From assembly GCA_027627225.1 (NCBI GenBank), contig CM051036.1, positions 40,000,926-40,064,925 on the forward strand: a stretch of DNA of 64,000 nt, in the 5' to 3' direction. Below, one piece after another: positions 45,801-57,900 of this stretch. The stretch comes from Congeria kusceri. Lineage: Eukaryota > Mollusca > Bivalvia > Myida > Dreissenidae. The position numbers and the translations under genes were made by a program. The notes under the pieces were generated by a model. The model had not been told where the DNA came from, made no database searches, and saw nothing but the letters and a program-made list of their open reading frames with translations. Position 1 is the stretch's first letter. Each line of letters starts with the position of its first letter.

Positions 45801-47714
45801 CATTTATTTGTCAAGTGTTCATTATTATTGATAATATCTACAGATAGTTTGCCAGACATATTGCCCAAGGCTGGAAATTAATGACTAACTGCGAAGGAGC
45901 AATGTTGATGGGGTCATATGAAATGAGATACAGATATATGGATTATCCACTTCTGACTTTGACATTTTGCTATTGCATTACACTTTAACAGATAAACAAC
46001 AGTCTGTTTGGATTTTTCGCCGTATTCAACAGTATTTGAGTCATACAACGGCGGTCAGTTAACCTACTCACTCTATTCCTGGGTAAGCCGGTTTACCAGT
46101 ATTAAGTGCACATACTTATGCCAGTAAATGACAACTGCCCTACTTCAATCAGAGGTAGGGGGCGAATGGCAGTAGAAATAATTTCATGACCAATCCCCAC
46201 ACAAGTTATGTGGCCGGGCTGGGAATCGAACCCGCGATCCTCGGAGATGATTAACAGTTAATCTGGGGACTTTTAGCTTCTGACTTAATGAAACTTAATG
46301 AGTAATTTGGAACCTTTTAGTTGCCGACCCAACAGTAATTGAAACTGACAGACACTTAATGAGCCATTAGGAAAAAAATCTCCAAAAATTACGAAACATG
46401 ACAAAAAAATAATTTCTAAGTGTCCCAAAATTGAGAGTCACGAAAAATAATTATTTCAGATTTTCGCGGGGTCCCATCTTTCAGAGTGTAATTATGGCAG
46501 ATGATAGCTATACTTGTAAGCCCTATGCAAACATTGAGCTACTTTTTGTATGGGCAATGTTTGCTGATGGGCTATACCGGGGAAGGACCATTTCTGTGGT
46601 GGAAAGTTTTCCTTCTTTGTCTTTATTGTTCTGACAGGATTTTAATCGCTTCTTTCACAACCCGAAATAAGATAGTTATTGTAAACTGATTGCAATACAA
46701 GTTACATACCTGGACAGATAAACAATCCCTAATAATATTCCAAAAATATTTGTACGAAAACATTTTCATTTTGCATGCCCGAGTCATTTAAACCTACACA
46801 CTATTGCATTTTAAAATAATGTCGCAGTCCTCCACTGTGTAAACTTTAACCGATATTCTGCTTCGATGAATGGATTGCGTCATTTTGATTGGTCTGTCGA
46901 TTCAATTAATAACTACATTCGTCATCCGATTGGTTGAAGCTTTTGGCTGAAGTTTAAAGGAGGCAAAATAATGGTGGTCTGTACATAGATGTAGTGGATT
47001 AACACACAAGTTTAAATTGGAATTAAATGAATGTCCAAGGTTAATTTCGGCACATGTTAATCACTAATCAGTTTAGGTGTTGTTTAAGTAAAATAAGTTG
47101 ATAGATAACTCTGTTGTCGCAAATAATGGAAATTTATGAAAATTAAAATTTTTAGGTTTCCACCACATACATGGTCTTTCGGCGATGAGACGTTCCAGAA
47201 AGTTCAGCCCTATATAAAAAGTAACACTAAATTTGCAGCACCTCGCATGAATTTGACTAGGTAGATGTGGGATGAAGATTGGGTCAAATGTTAATTGGTC
47301 CCACAGCCTAAGCGTTCCTGTGCATATGTGTCCCATTTCAAGACTAAGTGTCTCATCTATGTAGTATATAGAGATACTTGTACACGACTTGGCAGGGTTG
47401 AAAGTGTAAATTGGTGATGATTAGGTGACAAGTGGGCAAGACTCTTTTACTAATTAGGTGGTCACTAGACTGTAGACACTGCAGTGTACTGTCAACAATC
47501 TATAATTAATAAGTTAATGATAAATGAACGTGAAGTTACATAATGTCAGTCATTTAAGTTGTAAACGCAAAGAAAGTAGAATCAGAACAATGTAGAGTAT
47601 CACTGAATGAAAGAATTTTGTCTTTATTTTGGACGAATTGAAGTGAAGGAATGCGATTGTGAATCTACTAAAAATTGACTTACGAAGTTTCCAGGCTCTT
47701 TTGGTTTGAGCCAT
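33855..47714 (-). CDS. KATNB1: Katanin p80 WD40-repeat subunit, N-terminal WD40 part (incomplete)
   Basis: Exons (minus): 47714-47684, 45122-44992, 42337-42220, 41763-41663, 40338-40213, 37320-37205, 34762-34612, 33964-33855; all GT-AG and phase-consistent except for a gap after exon 6. Protein starts [20 protein letters not shown] and shows consecutive WD blades ([77 protein letters not shown]), then [20 protein letters not shown]. Katanin p80 targets the p60 ATPase to microtubules and centrosomes for severing. About 24 residues of one blade (the SSDR..RFWDLEKF region) were not found between exons 6 and 7. The p60-binding con80 domain is not seen below 33855. Two tandem arrays fill its introns. 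It shares a divergent promoter with the C8orf82 homologue. Confidence 0.93.
34140..34385. repeat. Diverged copy of the 10.1-10.3 kb repeat
   Basis: Shares 'ccagagtcatcacc', 'agttaccaaaa', 'atgtccattagaaa', 'tctgcgaagttt' and 'ctgctttaa' in the same order as 10085-10315 and 12060-12285. It is a third, older copy of an interspersed repeat, in the intron between KATNB1 exons 7 and 8. Confidence 0.75.
34763..36090. repeat. 39-bp tandem array, ~34 copies, derived from a splice acceptor
   Basis: The unit is 39 bp, beginning 'gctcctgggatggtgaaaca' on the plus strand. On the minus strand each unit reads polypyrimidine-rich sequence, 'caccatcccag', then 'gagcatatgt', i.e. the acceptor and first bases of KATNB1 exon 7. 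A 118-bp higher-order pattern (with 'agaataatat' spacers) occurs in 35460-35870. The minus strand is open in the exon-7 frame up to about 35538. No spacers between units, so it is not a CRISPR array. Confidence 0.95.
36097..36157 (-). pseudogene. Duplicate of the start of KATNB1 exon 7
   Basis: Copies the exon 7 acceptor and the first about 20 codons ('gactccgagggcatgtgtctg' versus 'gactcggagggcatgtgtctg'), then reaches a stop (TTCTGA) where the copy ends. It lies at the far side of the 39-bp array from the real exon 7, so the array is bracketed by exon sequence. Confidence 0.85.
36158..37204. other. Intron sequence, nothing recognised
   Basis: AT-rich intronic DNA between the array and KATNB1 exon 6. 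I searched it by eye on the minus strand for the missing WD-repeat exon (RFWDLE-like) and did not find one. Confidence 0.5.
37518..39503. repeat. 67-bp tandem array, ~30 copies
   Basis: Unit 'gatccctaaattttgtgaag' plus 'gatctttactcaagagcttt' plus 'atacatgtactccaatcagg', with a variable end that switches between 'gggaacaga' and 'ggtaattgaa' types, giving an irregular higher-order pattern. Period 66-67 bp. It occupies most of the KATNB1 intron between exons 5 and 6. Confidence 0.95.
39571..39830. mobile_element. GAGGCG-ended inverted-repeat element, second copy
   Basis: Ends 'gaggcgcatcgtggg' and 'ccacgacgcgcctc' are inverted copies. Internal hairpin 'gattagcctgtgcagtccgc' faces its complement, and a 'tttagaagagacttcattg' core is shared with 25856-26108 and 246-372. 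Confidence 0.8.
40331..40578. repeat. 124-bp direct duplication at the KATNB1 exon 5 acceptor
   Basis: 'tcccacagctgaaataaata' (exon 5 start plus acceptor) occurs at 40331 and again at 40455, followed by about 110 nearly identical bp. The second copy therefore repeats the acceptor and the first bases of exon 5 upstream of the real site. Confidence 0.85.
41188..41325. mobile_element. Small foldback element with perfect inner hairpin
   Basis: 'tagtatggtgttctgag' (left) is mirrored by 'ctcagaacaccatacta' (right). In the centre 'tcgcacgagagg' and 'cctctcgtgcga' form a 12-bp perfect stem around 'ctgca'. MITE-like, intronic. Confidence 0.7.
41336..41445 (-). repeat. Two decayed copies of the KATNB1 exon 5 start
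   Basis: 'tacagcctttacgacgaatat' (about 41340) and 'tacagcctttatggtgaatat' (about 41412) match the real exon 5 sequence 'tacagcctttacggcgaatat' on the plus strand, each followed by diverged acceptor and intron sequence ('aaataaagaatacaactaac'). Confidence 0.75.
46075..46265 (-). mobile_element. tRNA-derived SINE-like sequence
   Basis: On the minus strand 'gggttcgattcccagcccgg' (about 46210-46229) contains a good RNA polymerase III B box (GGTTCGATTCC) with tRNA T-arm-like context. A convincing A box upstream was not identified and no cloverleaf can be drawn, so it is not a functional tRNA gene. The 3' body ('tgacaactgccctacttc') resembles SINE tails common in molluscs (recollection). Confidence 0.5.
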
Positions 47715-48009
47715 AATTTTATTTCGAATATTCAATCAATTTTACAAATGTTATAGACATGCAATCATTATTCTTGCGAATTTGTACAACTTTTGAACGG
47801 TTTATTTTGAGTCCATGACTTCACTTTCGTCCATATTTCTTCGTGTTCTGTTAAGACTCTCGTGATTGGACATTCGATCTAGCTCTTTTTGCTATGTCCA
47901 ATCAAGAGGCGTGTCTTAAAAAAAAGTCTATCGTTTGGACGCATGCGTGCAAATGACTTTAATGTTTACTTCCGGTCAATGTTAACATGTCACTAAATAG
48001 ATTTTTACA
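47715..48009. promoter_or_regulatory. Bidirectional promoter region KATNB1 / C8orf82 homologue
   Basis: 295 bp separate the two start codons, which point away from each other. Two CCAAT-type motifs occur in opposite orientation: 'gattgg' near 47864 and 'ccaatca' near 47899. No TATA box is obvious, as is common for divergent housekeeping promoters. Confidence 0.6.
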
Positions 48010-50888
48010 ATGTTATTTTTAAATATAAGGTCTGTCGTGCGTAGTCAGTCCTGTAGACTTGTTCATTATGTACAAGGACAAGTGCCTGGACCAAAGATTC
48101 GCGAATATTTCTATTATATAGACCACCAAGGCCAGGTAATTCTGACTGACATTTGTCATTATGAATACGACAGAACTTCTATCAGATTCAACTTATTAAG
48201 ATTTTGGTTGTCCTTTTTTGATTTTTTGGTTTGTATTTGTGAATGCTTTTTAGTGCGATAAAAGTGAATGGCCCTTGTAAAGAAACATGGAATGTTGAAG
48301 TATTCATGATGCAAATAATAACTTTCAAAATTACATAAACTTAGTTGCTTACAAAGTCACTTAGTAAGTGAATGAACAAGGCTTGTAAACTAGAATGTAT
48401 GACATCCAACAAGTGATATGTTACCTACCTAACCCTGTCTCCCAATATTAGAGATTTTCGTATCAACATAATGGCGAGCTGACTGAGAATTTTGTATCTA
48501 AATGTTTTGTTTGTTTTAGAGAAAAATGATACAATGCACGGGTGGATCCAGGATTCCAGGTTAGGGGGCGTACACTTTTGATCATGCAGTTATTACCCCT
48601 TTATGTTGTCTGTGGGTCTCTATTGATCAAAGATATATGAAAAGTCTTTGCACATCATCATCATCATCATAATCACCATGAAATGCACTTTGTTTCACTA
48701 AATAAATTAAAACTTCACCGTATTATGTTCGAAGGACATGATGGTTCATCTGTAGGTCATGAACCTGTTTTGGCAGTAAATTGCCCTGCTTTGATGTGCC
48801 TGTCAACTTAATAAGTATTTGACATTCAATGTTATATATATCAGGAACATCTTTAAACATGTAAAATCCCTAGCTGACTAAATTCAAACACACATGCGTC
48901 AAGGGTTTTTGTATTATTCATTTACTGAAGTTAATGGTCTTTTTTCGTAGTGAATGTCATCTCACACATTCACAGCATGCTCATCAATTGTCTTGAAATA
49001 TGCTATGCACTGTGTTGTTTTTTTCATCGAATCGAACAGACGAACATGTTTTTACACGAAATATTGTGAAAGGTGTGAAAATAAAATGGAAAAATGATGC
49101 AGACGTAGTGTCAATTTTGCTGACCTAAATTTTTATGGTGCCCCGATTATATGAGATCGCCAGGAATTGTGGACAGCCCTCGACTTTACCACTTTATATC
49201 TTTTTTTGTATGAATGCATAAACACATGAAATTTGGTGTGATTGCTAATGGAACATTTAAAAAATGTTTTTTGATTTAGATTTTTGGGAACTAAACTATT
49301 TATTGAAGCAAACTGTTTAAACTTGACAGAAGTCATTAATTGATTTGACTTGCATTTCTACTTTAAATCATGTTTGCGAGCCCTGGATCCGCTAGTGCAA
49401 AGACGCCATCAAATGCTCATTTATTTATGATTTCATTGCTTTCCTACGCCTTAACGGTGCCTCAAAATGCTAAAAAATGCAACATTTCCTTTCTTATTAT
49501 ATATTTTCCTGGTGGAGACCCCACGGACCCCCACAATCTGGAGGGGCGTACCCTCCCGCTAAATGATTTTTTGGTGTGCGTATACATTTTACAACCCTGG
49601 CTGCACCACTGCATAATATTCATATACATACCTTAAAATATTCATTTTGAAATAAGCAATGGCAAGTCCTCATATTACTTACTGTGTTATTATAAGACAT
49701 ACCAGTATATTACTTTCTTACATATTACTCCAACAGTACAGTATTAACCTAAAATATGCTAAACAAACTTGCGTTGCAATTACAAGGATAAGTTTATTTT
49801 TCAGTTATTACTCTTAGACTTGTTAAGTGTTAGACACTGAAACTAAAACTCATTTGTAATTACCCAACTTTTTAAGTACCCATATTTTGTATATGAAATG
49901 TTTAATAATATAGAATGAAAATGTATACATGAAGATATACCATGAACTGTTGAGCATAACATGTCATGCTTTAACCATGCACAATATTTTTCAGCTGTTT
50001 CTGGATGATGCTAAGATGAAAAATTTCACATCATGTTTTAAAGGTATTGTGAATTTGTATTAATTTGCCTTGGTTTGAAATCTTGAGAGAATAACACATT
50101 ATTAACACTTTAAAAAACTTGTTTATTGTTTAATCTTTTTGTGTTGCATGAAAAAGCGACATATAGGGATTACTTTGGCGGCGGCAGCTTTTCCTTTAGT
50201 TTGTGCAGACAATAACTTGGGAAGTTGCTGTGCAATCATTATGAAACTTAAGTGTTAGTAGGCACCAAAGGAAGGTTACGTTCGGTTTTTGGAATAATTG
50301 CTCTTATCGTACTCAGTTATGCTCCGTCAGGCGACACATCCAACTCACGGAGTTCTTGTCGTTATTACATGAGTGTTGAATATAATAGTTATTTTCATTG
50401 TTCAGTTGTTTGATTTTGTAGAAAAGAAATTCCTGGATTTCTTTTTTGAACGGATCAAGCGTAATGAAACTGGAAGATATGCAGAAGAATTCCCATACCT
50501 ATCACCATGTGGAAGAGAGCGGAACTATATACGCTGTGACGATAGACCGATAGTGTATGTTTACCTCACAGAAAATAGTCCATCAACTAGTCAGGATATT
50601 CTTTCATATGGATATGCAGGGAGTCCAACACTGTGTGTTGCGTTTCAGCCAGAGAAAGTTTGCATGTTACCATCAACTGGTCGGATTTACCATCCTGCAG
50701 ATATAAAGCTAGGTGGGGTTGGTCTTATAAAATCCTCCATAGCTATTGCTATAAGTAAACATTTTGAATTCGGTAATGGTGAGGAGCTTCCACCAACTCA
50801 TTTCACATGGAAAGGTGTCAAGTATACATTGACAAATGAGCTTTTGACTCTTATGACTCTGAATACTGCTGACTCTTCCAATGTATAA
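48010..50888 (+). CDS. C8orf82: UPF0598 family protein, C8orf82 homologue, 3 exons
   Basis: Exons 48010-48135, 49995-50043, 50422-50888; GT-AG, phases consistent, 213 residues against about 216 in the human protein. Family landmarks in order: REYFYYIDHQGQ (exon 1), LFLDDAKMKNFTSCFK (exon 2), GRYAEEFPYLSPCGRERNYI, CDDRPIVYVYL, GRIYHPADIKLGGVGLIKSS and HFTWKGVKYTL (exon 3). The N-terminus (MLFLNIRSVVRSQSCRLVHY) is basic with no acidic residue, as in a mitochondrial targeting peptide; the human protein is, as I recall, listed as mitochondrial. Molecular function is unknown. It is divergent from KATNB1 and convergent with PIGM. Confidence 0.95.
48538..49607. mobile_element. Non-autonomous DNA element in C8orf82 intron 1
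   Basis: Left end 'cacgggtggatccaggattc' and reversed right end 'cagtggtgcagccagggttg' are related inverted ends of a type frequent in hAT-like elements. Long internal segments match 26426-27790 (for example 'ctgttttggcagtaaattgc', 'ttggtgtgattgctaatgga'). No transposase frame. Confidence 0.65.
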
Positions 50889-50982
50889 TTTTGCATATTT
50901 TGTAAGACATCTTGTACAAAAGCTGTTTTTTATTTGGTTCAAACGTTGTCTTATTGTTAGTTTAATCTGTTGTTGTTGGTTT

Positions 50983-50988
50983 AATAAA
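50983..50988 (+). promoter_or_regulatory. Polyadenylation signal AATAAA
   Basis: Canonical hexamer 95 bp after the C8orf82 homologue stop codon, followed by T/G-rich sequence. Confidence 0.65.
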
Positions 50989-51669
50989 ACATTTGACATA
51001 CATGTAACACTTATCAAATTTGTCCTTGAAGTTAAGTACCTATATTTCCTTTAAGAAAATGCTGGTCTTCTGTTCATACAGTAATGAATGAACTGTGGCT
51101 TGCAAATTATGACTAGGGAACAACTATGAAGCAACGTCACATATTTCAAGTGTCTTGTTCACATCTCTTTAGCCATTATCATTATCCACTTGCGTGCACT
51201 TTCACCACAGTATGACTGGTAATAAGAATTTATAAATGTAACTATATTAGATGTATGATTCTAAAATGGTATAGCTAAGAAAAATAACGTTGCATTTGCC
51301 TTTATGCATGAATACATTACAAATGGATTGAGATATAGTTTATGTACTGTGATTGTCTTAAAAAAAAATTGCTGCAAAAGTAATCCACTGAAAATATGGT
51401 TATTTTATCAAATATCGTAAATGAGTGCACAAAGAAAACCAACGTGAAATTATCCCGAGTTCATAATGTCAGGTCAACTTGTCCAAGTTATATCATGCTA
51501 ATAAATTATAATGGTTACCGTTACTGAATTATAGTATTATTTTGAATTAAATAATGTTAACATTAATCATAACTGTCAAAATTTTCCTGCAGATAATTGC
51601 GTTCTGTCTCTTTGCATGGCCTGTAGAATGAGAAACCAGACTTGAGCAAGTTGCTATTATATGTCTAAA

Positions 51670-51675
51670 TTTATT
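51670..51675 (-). promoter_or_regulatory. Candidate polyadenylation signal for PIGM
   Basis: AATAAA on the minus strand (plus 'tttatt') about 280 bp after the PIGM stop codon. Confidence 0.45.
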
Positions 51676-51954
51676 GAATACTGAAAACACCAAATATACA
51701 GCTGTAAAACATCAAAGATGTACCTGTGTTTTATAGCTATCCATTGCATGCTAATACATTACATATTTACTGTAATACAAAAATTTACTTTCCTAACTTA
51801 CGGTAGCTTGAAGTTTTGCAATGAATTGTAGTGTGACAAAAGCTAGAATAGTTCAGAGTTTGTTAACTAAGATACAATATTAATTTCCAAATGTACCCTG
51901 TAAACCTTTGCACAGACAGTTCAGGATGCAAGATATTCAAAATAGCTTTTATAT

Positions 51955-54900
51955 TCAGGATTCCAACAGTAAAAGTCTGGGTTTAGACCTGCTGCTTGTT
52001 TTAACACCAGGACTCGGACAGTACTGACTACTATCAAAAACCTGTTGATTCTTCGGAGACATTTTGGTGGTTTTTGAAAGAGTAGAAGTAGTTTTTCGAG
52101 TCACAGTTTTTACACTTTTTACTGACTGTACAGTTTCAGTTGCTGAATCACTGTCTCTAGTTCCTTGTTTTGTCCAATGCGTGTATTGCGACATGGACTG
52201 TCTGGACGGAGTGGATGGGGTAAGTGGTCTGTAGCTGTCAATGATTGCATGCATAATGTAGCAGTTTATGAGGAAGAACACCAGCCCAGCTGTCCAGATG
52301 TAGAGAAACGTGTTCATTCCTTCAAACTCTAAATAATAGGCAGGCAGCAACCATAAGCCCTGAAAGAAAGGTTAATTTAAGGAGACATGACTATAAATCA
52401 TAGCCATCCTATTTGATAAATTTTAAATCAATCCGGTTGTGGACAGGCAAAAAGAAGGGAGACTATTTTATAAGATTACTTTCATTAATTAATCTGCTGA
52501 ACAGAACTTTAGAATTTTTATTTAGAAAAAAGATGAACTTCTTTACAGTTTAGACAAGTATGCTCTCCCACTAGAAACTTGTCCTGTTATAAACAAAAAC
52601 ATTTTCTTTCACATACCATTTTACCTCTATATGCACAACTTAATATGTAATAAAGTAGTCACATAATTTTCAAGAGTACTGCTGTCAGTTTTGTCAAATG
52701 GGGACTTGGGCAGCAATCTCTTTTTGTTCGTTAATCTGCACTCTGAAATTATCAGGGCTTGTATCCATACAGCTCCTTAATAACAGCTACTTAAACCAAA
52801 TTCCTTCAGTCAGTGGCTTTTACATTTTAAGTTAGATTTTATGTTAATATTGTATTAAATTATGTTATTCTGGTAAGGCATCAACATTGATTTTCACCTA
52901 CTAAATTGAGTAGATCTTAAGATTTTCTTTAGGAGCAATATGGATTTAGTGCTAGAGTAGTGTGAATAAACTGATGGAGAACATGAAACAAGACTAAGGG
53001 GTGGTCATCCACATCACAGGACTCACTTGTATATGCAGGCATGAGTAACTGTGCATTCACTAAGGGTAAGAGAAAACTCATAATTGGTAAGAGCCTGTGA
53101 AAAGCGTTCTTCATGAAATTAATCGTTTGAATTTTCAATAAGAGGGCCACGATGGCCCTCGGTCGCTCACCTGATATCTATGTATGAAGTTTCATTAAAA
53201 TATCTCAGTATGTTCTCAAGTTATTGAGCAAAGAACTGTTTTCTATTTTTAGTAACAGTAACCTTGACCTTAACCGCACCCACCACATACACAAAGCAAG
53301 GTCTCGATTAAGGTATCTATGTATAAAGTTTCATTAAAATATCTCAATGCGATCTTAAGTTATTGAGCGTAAACCGTTTTTCTACTTTTAATAACAGTCA
53401 CCTTGACCCCACCCAACCCATAAGCAAACCCAAGTGAGGTCTAGATATAAGATATGTGTATTTAGTTTCATTAAAATATCACAATGTGTTCTCAAGTTAT
53501 TGAGCGTAAACCGTTTTTCTACTTTTAATAACAGTCACCTTGACCCCACCCAACCCATAAGCAAACCCAAGTGAGGTCTAGATATAAGATATGTGTATTT
53601 AGTTTCATTAAAATATCACAATGTGTTCTCAAGTTATTGAGCGGAAACCATTTTTCTATATTCAGTAACGGTGACCTTGACTCCATCCACCCCATATGCA
53701 ATCCCAAGCAATGTCTCGATATAAGGTACTTACATATTAAGTTTCATTAAAATAGCTCAATGCGTTCTCAATATATTTAGCGGAAACCATTTTTATATTT
53801 TAAATAACGGTGACCTTGACCCCACCCACCCCATATGCAATCCCAATCGAGGTCTCAATATAATGTATTTATGTATTAAGTTTCATTAAAATATCTCAAT
53901 GCGTTCTCAAGATATTGAGCGGAAACCGTTTTTCTATTTTTAGTAACAGTGACCTTAACCTTGACCCCTCCCACCCCATATGCAATCCCATGCAAGGTGT
54001 CGATATAAGGTATCTATGTATTATGTTTCATTAAAATATCTCAATGTGTTTCTAAAGTTATTGCGCAGAAACCGTTTTTCTATTTTTAGTAACAGTGACC
54101 TTGACCCCACATATCCCATATGCAATCCAATTGAGGTCTCGATATAATGCTTTAACCAAATATGAAGCCTCTGGGCCTTGCGGTTTCACAGAAGCAGATT
54201 TTTAAAGTCATTTTGCTATTAAAGTCTATATAAGCATTGTGACCCCCGGGGTGTGGCCAGTTTTGACCCCAGGGGCATCATTTGAACAATCTTTGTACAG
54301 GACCACTATACAATGTTACATACCAAATATTAAACCTCTAGGCCTTGCGGTTTCAGAGAATAAGATTTTTAAGGTCATTTTGCTATTAAGTCTATATAAA
54401 CCATGTGAGCCCCAGGGTGTGGCCAGTTTTGACCCCAGGGGCATCATTTGAACAATCTTTGTAGAGGACCACTATACAATGTTACATACCAAATATAAAA
54501 CCTCTAGGCCTTGCGGTTTCAGAGAAGAAGATTTTCAGTCATTTTGCTATTTAAGTCTATATAAACCATGTGAGACCCAGGGTGTGGCCATTTTTGACCC
54601 CAGGGGCATCATATGAACAATCTTTGTAGAGGACCACTATACAATGTTGCATACCAAATATGAAACCTCTGGGCCTTGCGGTTTTAGAGGAGAAGATTTT
54701 TAAAGTCATTTTGCTATTAAAGTCTATATAAACCATGTGACCCCCGGGGTGTGGCCAGTTTTGACCCCAGGGGCATCATTTGAACAATCTTTGTAGAGGA
54801 CCACTATACAATGTTACATACCAAATATAAAACCTCTAGGCCTTGCGGTTTCATAGAAGAAGATTTTTAAGGTCATTTTGCTATTAAAGTCTATATAAAC

Positions 54901-57900
54901 CATGTGACCTCCGTGGTGTGGCCAGTTTTGACCCCAGGGGCATCATTTGAACAATCTTTGTAGAGGACCACTATACAATGTAACATACCAAATATGAAAC
55001 GTCTAGGCCTTGCGGTTTCAGAGATGAAGATGTTTAAAGTCATTTCGCTATTTAAGTCGATATAAACCATGTGAGCCCCAGGGTGTGGCCAGTTTTGACC
55101 CCAGGGGCATCATTTGAACAATATTTGTAGAGGGCCACTATACGATGTTACATACCAAATATGAAATCTCTAGGCCTTGCGGTTTCAGAGAAGATTTTAA
55201 GTCATTTTGCTATACAAGTCTATTTAAACCATGTGACCCCCGGGGTGTGGCCAGTTTTTATCCCAGGGGCATCATTTGAACAATCTTTGTAGAGGACCAG
55301 TAGAGGATGTCACATATCAAATATGAAAACTCCAAGCCTTGTGGTTTCAGAGGAGAAGATTTTTAAAGTTTTCAGTTTTAAATCTATTTTTAGCTCTGGT
55401 GACCTACATATGCAGCGGACCGGAACAATTTTCAACAATTTTGAAAGAGGGTCATCAAGGATCATTCCAGTGAAGTTTGGTGAAAATCTGCCCAGCGGTT
55501 CAGGAGGAGATGTTCTTTGAATGAAAATATTGACAAACGACGGACGACGGACAAAAGGCGATCCTAAAAGCTCACCATGAGCATGTTGTGCTCAGGTGAG
55601 GTAATAAAAAAGGAGACTACTTATTGTCTAAAAAAATTTGGGGCAAACACTTCATGTCAGCACCCCATGTCTTACCTGTCCTATAAACCATAGTGTAACC
55701 AGGACAACAGCTTTTCGCCTTGTTATTCCCATCAACATGGGAAGAATGAGGGGCAGCAGACAGAGATACCACAGAAAATACTGAAAACAACATTTAAGAA
55801 AACGAATGATGGCAGACAATGATCTGTTTACATTAATGGTAAAATTAGGATGACAATGTATCGATTGTTTTATGTGAAATGTCAAAAGATTGGGCATGTG
55901 TTATACAAGGGTGAACAATAGCTGTGGTATATTATTACAAACAATAAGTAAATGAAGCACAAAGACAAGACCAGAACATTGTAACATAAACATAGCACAA
56001 TAATTGACACTAGCAATTATGATACTTTTGTGCACTTATGTTGATGTTCACTAAAAAAGATCCTCAAAAATGTATAATAACATTAACTGTCAAAATATGA
56101 CTATTAAGAAGTTACTTTACTAGCCATCTTGTTTTCTACCAAAAGTTGCGGCATATTTAAGTGAAAGCCGTGCCAAGCCCTTATAACTGGCTTACATACC
56201 TCTTTACATAAATAAACACATGACAAAATGGGAACAGAGAGACTAAAGAACAAGTGAACAAATAGAAACACCGCTATCATACCTGGGATGCGCAGACCTT
56301 GTTGAACGTCACGAACGAGAAAGTGTTGAGCAGGAACACGAGTGCTGGTTCCTGGTAAAACATCACAGAGAACACCAACAGCAAAGCGACCTGAGAAATA
56401 ATAAGATGGAAATATGTGATCATCAAACATGAACATCTGGATTTACTTGAAATATTTTTGTTCATTGAAATGAGAGATGGTGTCATAATGACATGTCTAC
56501 CATAAATTGTTAAATGAAATACACAACACTAATCAGTGAAAGTATTATCAAATATGTGCAGTGCATGAGTAAAAGATTCGGTTACAAACAGGGAAAAGTT
56601 GTTATAGAGATCTCCTTCACAATTTTATAATAGATGTTTTCAGGGAATCGTAAATGCTGGAATATTTATAATACACCTATGATGATACACAATGGCAAAT
56701 TATTCCCAATATCAAAGATTTAATGTCATGAAATCCCAAATCATGTAGGGGCCTTTTCCTCAAAAGATACGAAAGGAGGCATGATATCATATATATCTGG
56801 CTCTTAAGAATGCAGCAATATTACATCCTATGCTATGTGATCGACTACCTGGGGTATGAAGCAGGCTACACCAATCAAGGAGGATTCACCGAAAGCTGTC
56901 TGCAAGTACAGTTGGTAGAAGTACGGGGAGAAGTTGTGCTTGATATCCCGTCGCGTGATGTGGTATAGGTACGTATGCTCTATAAACTCCCAGCCATAAC
57001 TGCGAACAAAGTCCACCCATTTACTTGTATATACAGCTGTACAGCATATCTTGGCTGACATTTCAAATGTCATTTAAAAAATCATTACAAAACTGCAAAA
57101 ATGATAACATTATATGAATTCAATACTTCAGTTGTTTGTTACTTATAATTTGCGGATAGATACATACCCAGTTGTTTTATTCAGGTTGAAACACAGATTA
57201 CAACACATTTAGCAACAGCAATTTGAAGTAATCTTTGTTTGACCAGTTTCAAAGGTAAGTTGAGCAAAATTGAAGAAGTTTTTGAGAATGTGTGAAGTAA
57301 CTTAGAATGGCCTATAAAAGCTTGAAAGCTTATATCTGATGAGGTCCTTGATTAATTAACTTGCTGGTAAACTACTCTGTCATGATCCCTATCAAAAGCA
57401 TTACTTTGATATCATACCTTTGAAAGAGGTAAAAATGAAATGTAAAGAATGCATCAAACCAATCTGTGAGAATACTAGTAATCTGATGTCCAAGGGATTA
57501 CATATATATGTACTAACAGCTGATAGCAAATCCATGTTAGTGCTCCCAATACAGATACCGTTCCAAATCCAAACTTCAATCTCGCCTTGTTTGGAAACAA
57601 AAATATGAACTTTTCCTTCCAACCACATATTCTTAAATCTCTTTCCCTGTTCCCTAGCCATAGGTATATTGGCAACGAATAAATAACTGGGTAGATCTTA
57701 AAATGTACAGCTAACGCATAGACTATTCCAGTCCAAATTGTATCCCCTTTGTAAAGCAGATGCAGACAAAGTAGCACCAAACACGACATGATTGACTCTG
57801 CATTTCCTCGACTTGAGACTGTCATTGGAAGTGGATTTAGCAGCCAAATGGCCGCACAAATGTTTGCCATTTTATCCGATGCTCCCCTCATTTTTACGAT

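Noticed and set aside
46075..46265. Functional tRNA gene
   Set aside because: A B box is present but no A box or cloverleaf stems could be drawn.
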